Notes under the pieces: model-generated | Told to the model about the DNA's origin: nothing | The model's database searches: none | Seen by the model: only the letters and a program-made list of their open reading frames with translations | NCBI GenBank assembly: GCA_963921425.1 | Contig: OY992834.1 | Coordinates: 23,015,923 to 23,079,922, forward strand | DNA: 64,000 bases | Direction of reading: 5' to 3' | DNA from: Dryas octopetala | Taxonomy: Eukaryota; Streptophyta; Magnoliopsida; Rosales; Rosaceae | Shown here: piece after piece, positions 59,243-64,000 of the stretch | Layout of the letters: every line of letters starts with the position of its first letter | Position numbering within the stretch: position 1 is the first letter of the stretch | Program-made: the position numbers and the translations under genes

Positions 59243-61000
59243 AAATTTTCTTACATGCTTAATGATGTATTGGTAAGTATTTTACTTTGTGCTCTTTTTC
59301 TACTGAGGTTTGAAATTGTGCACCATGCATCAATTCCCTTAAATCGTGGCTACCAACCATCTTACTTATAAGCTACTCGTTAATTAGCTTGAAAAATAAC
59401 ATGGCACCCAACTTCTGTATTAATAGTCCCATCTTTTCTTAGGGCCTCATCATTTTATAAATAATATTTTAATGTACAAAACTATGCCAACCTTAGCAAA
59501 AGCATCATTTGCTAGCTTTAATGAGCATAAAATCCAAGAGCACCGATGTGCTTAGCACGATGTCAGCCGGTGCACTTCAGCCTCATGTCATAAGACCTCC
59601 TTTTAGTTCTTTATATAGATATATTTGAGAATGTTTTGTTCATGTTAATGATTTTCAATCTCCTTTCAATTAGAGATAAATTCTTATTTGAATGAATATA
59701 TGATCATATAATATAACAATTTTTTATTGGCGAAATTTTGGTAAATAACATTTTTTTAGGCGAAGGTTCGATAATATAACATAATAGATAGATTTTTTTT
59801 TTTTGGGCCAAAACATAATAGATAGATTAGATAAGATCATAAGATAAAATAACCATACACTGATATGCGTATATTTTACCAAGAAAAGTGCTATGATACT
59901 TCAAAAGTAGACTCATGCAGTGTGTAGACTTGAGTCCATAAAGAAGTATGAGAAATTATTTTTGAGGTGCATATATATCATTTCATTTTACCAAGTAAGG
60001 TCATATATTTTAGGGTTTTTTTTTTTATTTATTAAAAGTTCATTGTAGAAAATATCACGATAAGTTTGCCCACCTTTAAGAAATCGGTGATAGGCCGGCT
60101 CATTTTAATAAAAACGCACTTGACATTTTTTTTTTGTGTTTTACAATGTAGGTGCTATGCCACTATTCAACAATGGCTATACTCGTTGTACAATAATAAC
60201 AACTATAAAAAATGCATAAACATAATACTTATAGGCTTTTTCTTATATAAACATGTCAAAAGTTCATAAAATTAAACAACAAAAAATCACCCTTGGAATC
60301 ACATCAACTATTAATTGTCATGTTAATATCATTGCAATGTTAATGTCTTATAGTAACTATCACTGCAGAGTTACTTCGATTCACTTTGTGCTTCATATAC
60401 ACTTTGCGCCATGAATGATTAAAGAAGGCAATATCTCCCTTTTTTTGGTGAGAGAGAAGGTAATATCTCTTCTATTATTATTTTTTATCTAGAGTTCAAC
60501 CTGATTCTCTTTAATATAATTCTTTTAATTAACAAATGAAGGAATCTGAATTGGAAGTTGGGACCATGATCAATTGGACATAAAAATAGTGCAAGAAAAT
60601 GAATAATGATTATGATAATGATCTCATATTCTCATTTAGTGAAAAATTGCTGATATAAGAAGGAAAAAGTAAGTAGGACATGGATATACCATTTAAAAAA
60701 AAAAAAATGAAAGTTAATTGTTTCTTGTTTGTTTTTTTTTTTTTTGGATACTTTGCCTAGAAGATCAAAACGAGAAAAAAACTTAACGCACAATCCACCC
60801 ATCCTAATACTTAACTTTCAGGAACTATCGAGCGCTCAGCAGATACACCTTACATATGCATGCATTTACATCTTAAAAACTGCATATATATAAGCTCAAA
60901 ATTATACCTAAAAAGTGCATATGCAACTCCAAATGCTCAAAAAAGTTACAGATGCATGCACATGCAGGAGCCCTCGACAGCTTTTTTAACATGGCCAACT
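59243..61000. other. AT-rich interval, no gene seen
   Basis: Poly-A/T runs and short frames without family resemblance. No element border was identified. Confidence 0.4.
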
Positions 61001-61375
61001 GCGCGCACGCAAAATAGAATGTCCTTTGACTTAGCAAGTTCCCGGTGACCGGTGGAGTGGGCTGGGGTGGGGTGCTGCGTGCACTGGAAAGAGGATGGAG
61101 GCCGGGTGGGGTAATTGATTTTTTATTTTTTTTTAGTTTATAAATAATATTTAATTATTTTTTGTCCACGTGGATCTTACATAACTAAAAAGGGTCCACA
61201 CATGTTATATAGGCGCCACAGCAGCTCTTTTAATGGCAAAATAGACAAAGTTGATGGTATAAGATCTTTTGCAACAATTGTGTGAAGTTAGGGTGGCAAA
61301 CTGAGAGAATTTAAGTTTCAGAGGACAAAGTAAGAAAAAATGTATCTTACATTAATTCAATTGTATAAATAAGCC
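61001..61375. mobile_element. One-ended foldback remnant
   Basis: A GC-rich block (61.03-61.1 kb), then TTTTTGTCCACGTGGATC, and a right end TTGTATAAATAAGCC resemble the right arm of the 11920-13029 and 31575-32834 elements. No left arm or duplication was found. Confidence 0.4.
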
Positions 61376-63219
61376 TTTATTTAATTGATCTAGCTTTGTT
61401 GTAAGTCATCCATGTGAACCTTAAGGACAGGTTGCACAATGAAAAGACTTACCTCCGGTCATAATTAGTCAAGATTTTTTTCTCTTTTCGAAAGAAAAAA
61501 CAATATTATAGCTTATATTCCTTTTGAGCAGCCTTCAAATTATAGTAGAATGAATTAATTATAGCATAAATAAATAAAAAATCATAAATATGGGGTATGT
61601 TTAGTCTTCTAAAGAAGCATACCTACATGGGCCATAGGAGAGGTGCCCAACAATTTACACCCTTTGAAAGTTTGAATTGAGTCCATGAATCGAAAATAAC
61701 AAAGCATTCACAAAGACTATTTCTTTGTCACTCATATTAAAGCAATTAAAGATAATAATGAATTGGGAGTTGTGGACTAAATAGCTAGCTGGATAGTTTT
61801 ACTTTTTCTGCCAAAATATACTTTAGAATTTTTTTCTTTTTCAAAATACTTAGTATGCTACATGCATGGTGTTCGATCACAACTGTTACTTGAAGTCTAT
61901 GGATGTTGGCTTGCCCTGTTATCCCTAGACAGAAAATTCAATGAACCATGACCTAGCTTAAATTCTTGTCATGTATTCTCTTCACTGGATGTGTGCCAAG
62001 TAGGTGTGAGCAGACAAAGGGCTATTTTGTTTGTGACAGCAGTCACCCCAAAAGGGAGACCACTCTATGATTCTATAACATGGTACACATCAAACCAGCA
62101 ATCAACTTAAATTTGGTGCTTTAATGTGCTGCGTGATCCCTGTCATCACCAATTGCTATATTTATGTTGATGTTGCAACGCCAATGGAATGGCTGTAGAG
62201 TTTGTTCCTCTGCACGTAAGTTCGATTCCCCTCCTCTTAAATCTTTAAAAAAATAAAATAAAATAATCATGAAATTTAGACACATATCATGTGTTAACTA
62301 AACTGTTATACCAGACATACCACTCAGCTCCACTTTCTCTTGGCAAAAATAGCCCATACAAGTGTTTTTTTATCCAATAGTTTTCAATTTCTGAATGAGT
62401 GAATGACTATATATGGACCATTAGGATTTAGACCTACACTTATCCATTTTAGAGTTTATTGATCGAGGGCCCCTTCGATTGTAGCTAGGAGTTGAGGATG
62501 TCAAAGTTGACACGTAGGTTATTTAATTTACATCCACATAGAATAGTCACTTTGTATTTTACTATATTAATTAATGTCATTAGTTTTAGTATTAGTGTTG
62601 ATGAAGGGCTATACGGATTGATGGAAATTAATTTTCTCTCCTCAATCCTCCTTTTGAAGCCTCTTTTAGCCTTTAATTTGATGAAGATGAACATGATATA
62701 CGTTTAACTCTAATAATGTGTATAGGATAAAACGATTAATCAAAATAAAAATAATATATATATATATAGGAAAAAACGAATAAAGATTGGAAGATATGCA
62801 TGCACATAGAATGTTCTGTTAGAAAAGAATATTAGAACAAATAGAAATTTTTAGATTTGCTTTGCCTTTGTGTGACCCATCATCGTCATCACCATGTAAT
62901 AATCAGTGACCTGTCTGAAAGAGGACAAGTGTCACCTTTAAAACCAGCAGGCATGTAATGTATTTTTGTGGGTCCCATGGATTTAGGGTTATAGTGGGGT
63001 TTTGACTTTTGAGTCGTCTGACCTCCGAATGAAAGCAGGTTGCACGACTAGGACCGTGAGACGCGTTATACAGTTAAATTAATTTTTCAAGGTGCATTAA
63101 GAATTTAAGACCAGGCTATACATTCCCTAATTATTTAAATTATTTTCATTTTTGCTCTTCTTTATTGTATTTTTATATAGAAAATTAGGATTAAACAAAT
63201 ATCAATTATTTTTCAGTAA
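61376..63219. other. AT-rich interval, no gene seen
   Basis: Apart from the tRNA-like stretch at 62181-62232, nothing recognised on either strand. Confidence 0.4.
62181..62232 (+). repeat. tRNA-like promoter boxes (SINE or tRNA relic)
   Basis: An A-box-like TGGCTGTAGAG (62190-62200) and a B-box-like GTTCGATTCCC (62220-62230), followed by an A-rich run. It is too short and unstructured for a working tRNA. Most likely a piece of a SINE. Confidence 0.35.
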
Positions 63220-63660
63220 AGCAGCAAAACACTAATTTTTTTAGTTTAAGTACTAACTTAGAGTAAGACATTTTGGATTAGGTCACAAATCAGTTTGTTA
63301 TACAGTTGTGACTGTCGAACAGTTACAGTTGTAAGTGTCAAACAGTCACAGCTGTGACTGTTTAAAATTTATAAAAAATCGAAATTTTTAAGATTTTCAT
63401 ACTTTTGATTTAGATTTGGGGGATGAAGTCCTATAACCCAAAGACTAAACATTAAAGTTTAAGCCTTGAAAATATTGAAAAAACAACAAATTAATAAAAA
63501 AGTTATGACTGTTAGACAGTCACAGCTCGATATAACCGTGTTTTTTAAAGTCAGTACTTAAACTGAAATTTAGTACCTAAAATGAAATGACATAAATATT
63601 TTGGTAGTTAAAATGAAAAAAACATTACAATTTAGTACCTAAAGTCAATGGACCTATTTT
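63220..63660. repeat. Foldback-like repeat with CAGTCACAGCTGTGACTG motifs
   Basis: Several copies of ACAGT(C/T)ACAG and its complement between 63300 and 63530, including the palindrome ACAGTCACAGCTGTGACTGT (63341-63360). They are flanked by partly complementary stretches (AGTTTAAGTACTAACTT near 63243; TCAGTACTTAAACTG near 63553). Possibly a MITE. No terminal duplication was read. Confidence 0.35.
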
Positions 63661-64000
63661 TATATTTGGTTCTCTTTTTTTGTGTTTGCTTATTTATTTT
63701 CCCAATATCCTTATCACATTCTGCTTCTACCCCTTGAAAGTGAATGCTAAACTTACTTCTCTATAATGTAATTTGGACGGGAAATAGAAAGAGTAATAAA
63801 CTAATTGGCCATGATAGTTAATCACCCAAAATTCGAGATCAACCTAAAATTTGTGTTCTAACGGTGAGTTTTCCAATGAGTACCCTTGGAGTGGCTTCCA
63901 TTAGTCATATTCTCTCCATCTAGCTAATGGAGTTGCTCATAGACTAACTCGTTTTTCTATTTATGTTTCGGGATTATATGTGTTTGGCATCATGAGCTCC

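Noticed and set aside
62181-62232. A functional tRNA gene
   Set aside because: A and B boxes only; no acceptor-stem pairing or anticodon arm could be laid out.

Overview
This is plant nuclear DNA, most likely from a eudicot. It is AT-rich, has plant-type introns, and carries plant transposon families (Copia, CACTA/En-Spm, hAT, Mutator-like, Tourist). The species cannot be read from the window. There is one recognisable host gene of normal architecture and a few exon-sized pieces of other host genes. Almost everything else is transposable elements nested in one another. Many borders are supported by target-site duplications (TSDs) that I could read directly.

Layout. 0-2.2 kb (minus strand): an exon of glutaminyl-tRNA synthetase cut by the window edge, a leader-like LTR fragment, a lone exon of the nucleolar GTPase NUG2/NOG2, and a 369-bp Mutator-like foldback element. 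2.9-10.2 kb: a solo LTR interrupted by a very young Copia element. 10.4-13.0 kb: two long foldback elements with 9-bp TSDs. 13.8-24.8 kb (minus): a DEAD-box RNA helicase of the RH16/DDX56/Dbp9 type in about 15 exons. It is loaded with a young Copia element, a LINE piece and small foldbacks in introns, and a Tourist-like element sits inside exon 13 at the splice donor. About 90 bp upstream of its ATG begins a hAT-like element carrying a fragment of an MCTP (multiple C2 domain) gene.

25.9-30.8 kb: a complete but decayed hAT transposon (BED finger, DUF659, hATC). 30.9-35.2 kb: a nest of small DNA elements, the innermost being a Mutator-like foldback that has captured a fragment of a plant matrix metalloproteinase. 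36.2-57.9 kb: a solo LTR split by later insertions, chiefly a 17-kb CACTA transposon. The CACTA carries TNP2-type and Transposase_24-type genes plus two unassigned reading frames, and was itself invaded by a hAT MITE and another solo LTR. 58-64 kb: AT-rich DNA with a CACTA end, half-elements and no recognisable gene.

The helicase would act in the nucleolus in large-subunit ribosome assembly, and NUG2 is a factor of the same pathway. The most interesting signals are the helicase gene whose splice sites have been reshaped by insertion and deletion, and the capture of host-gene pieces by foldback elements. I found no CRISPR array, no rRNA and no convincing free-standing tRNA gene.
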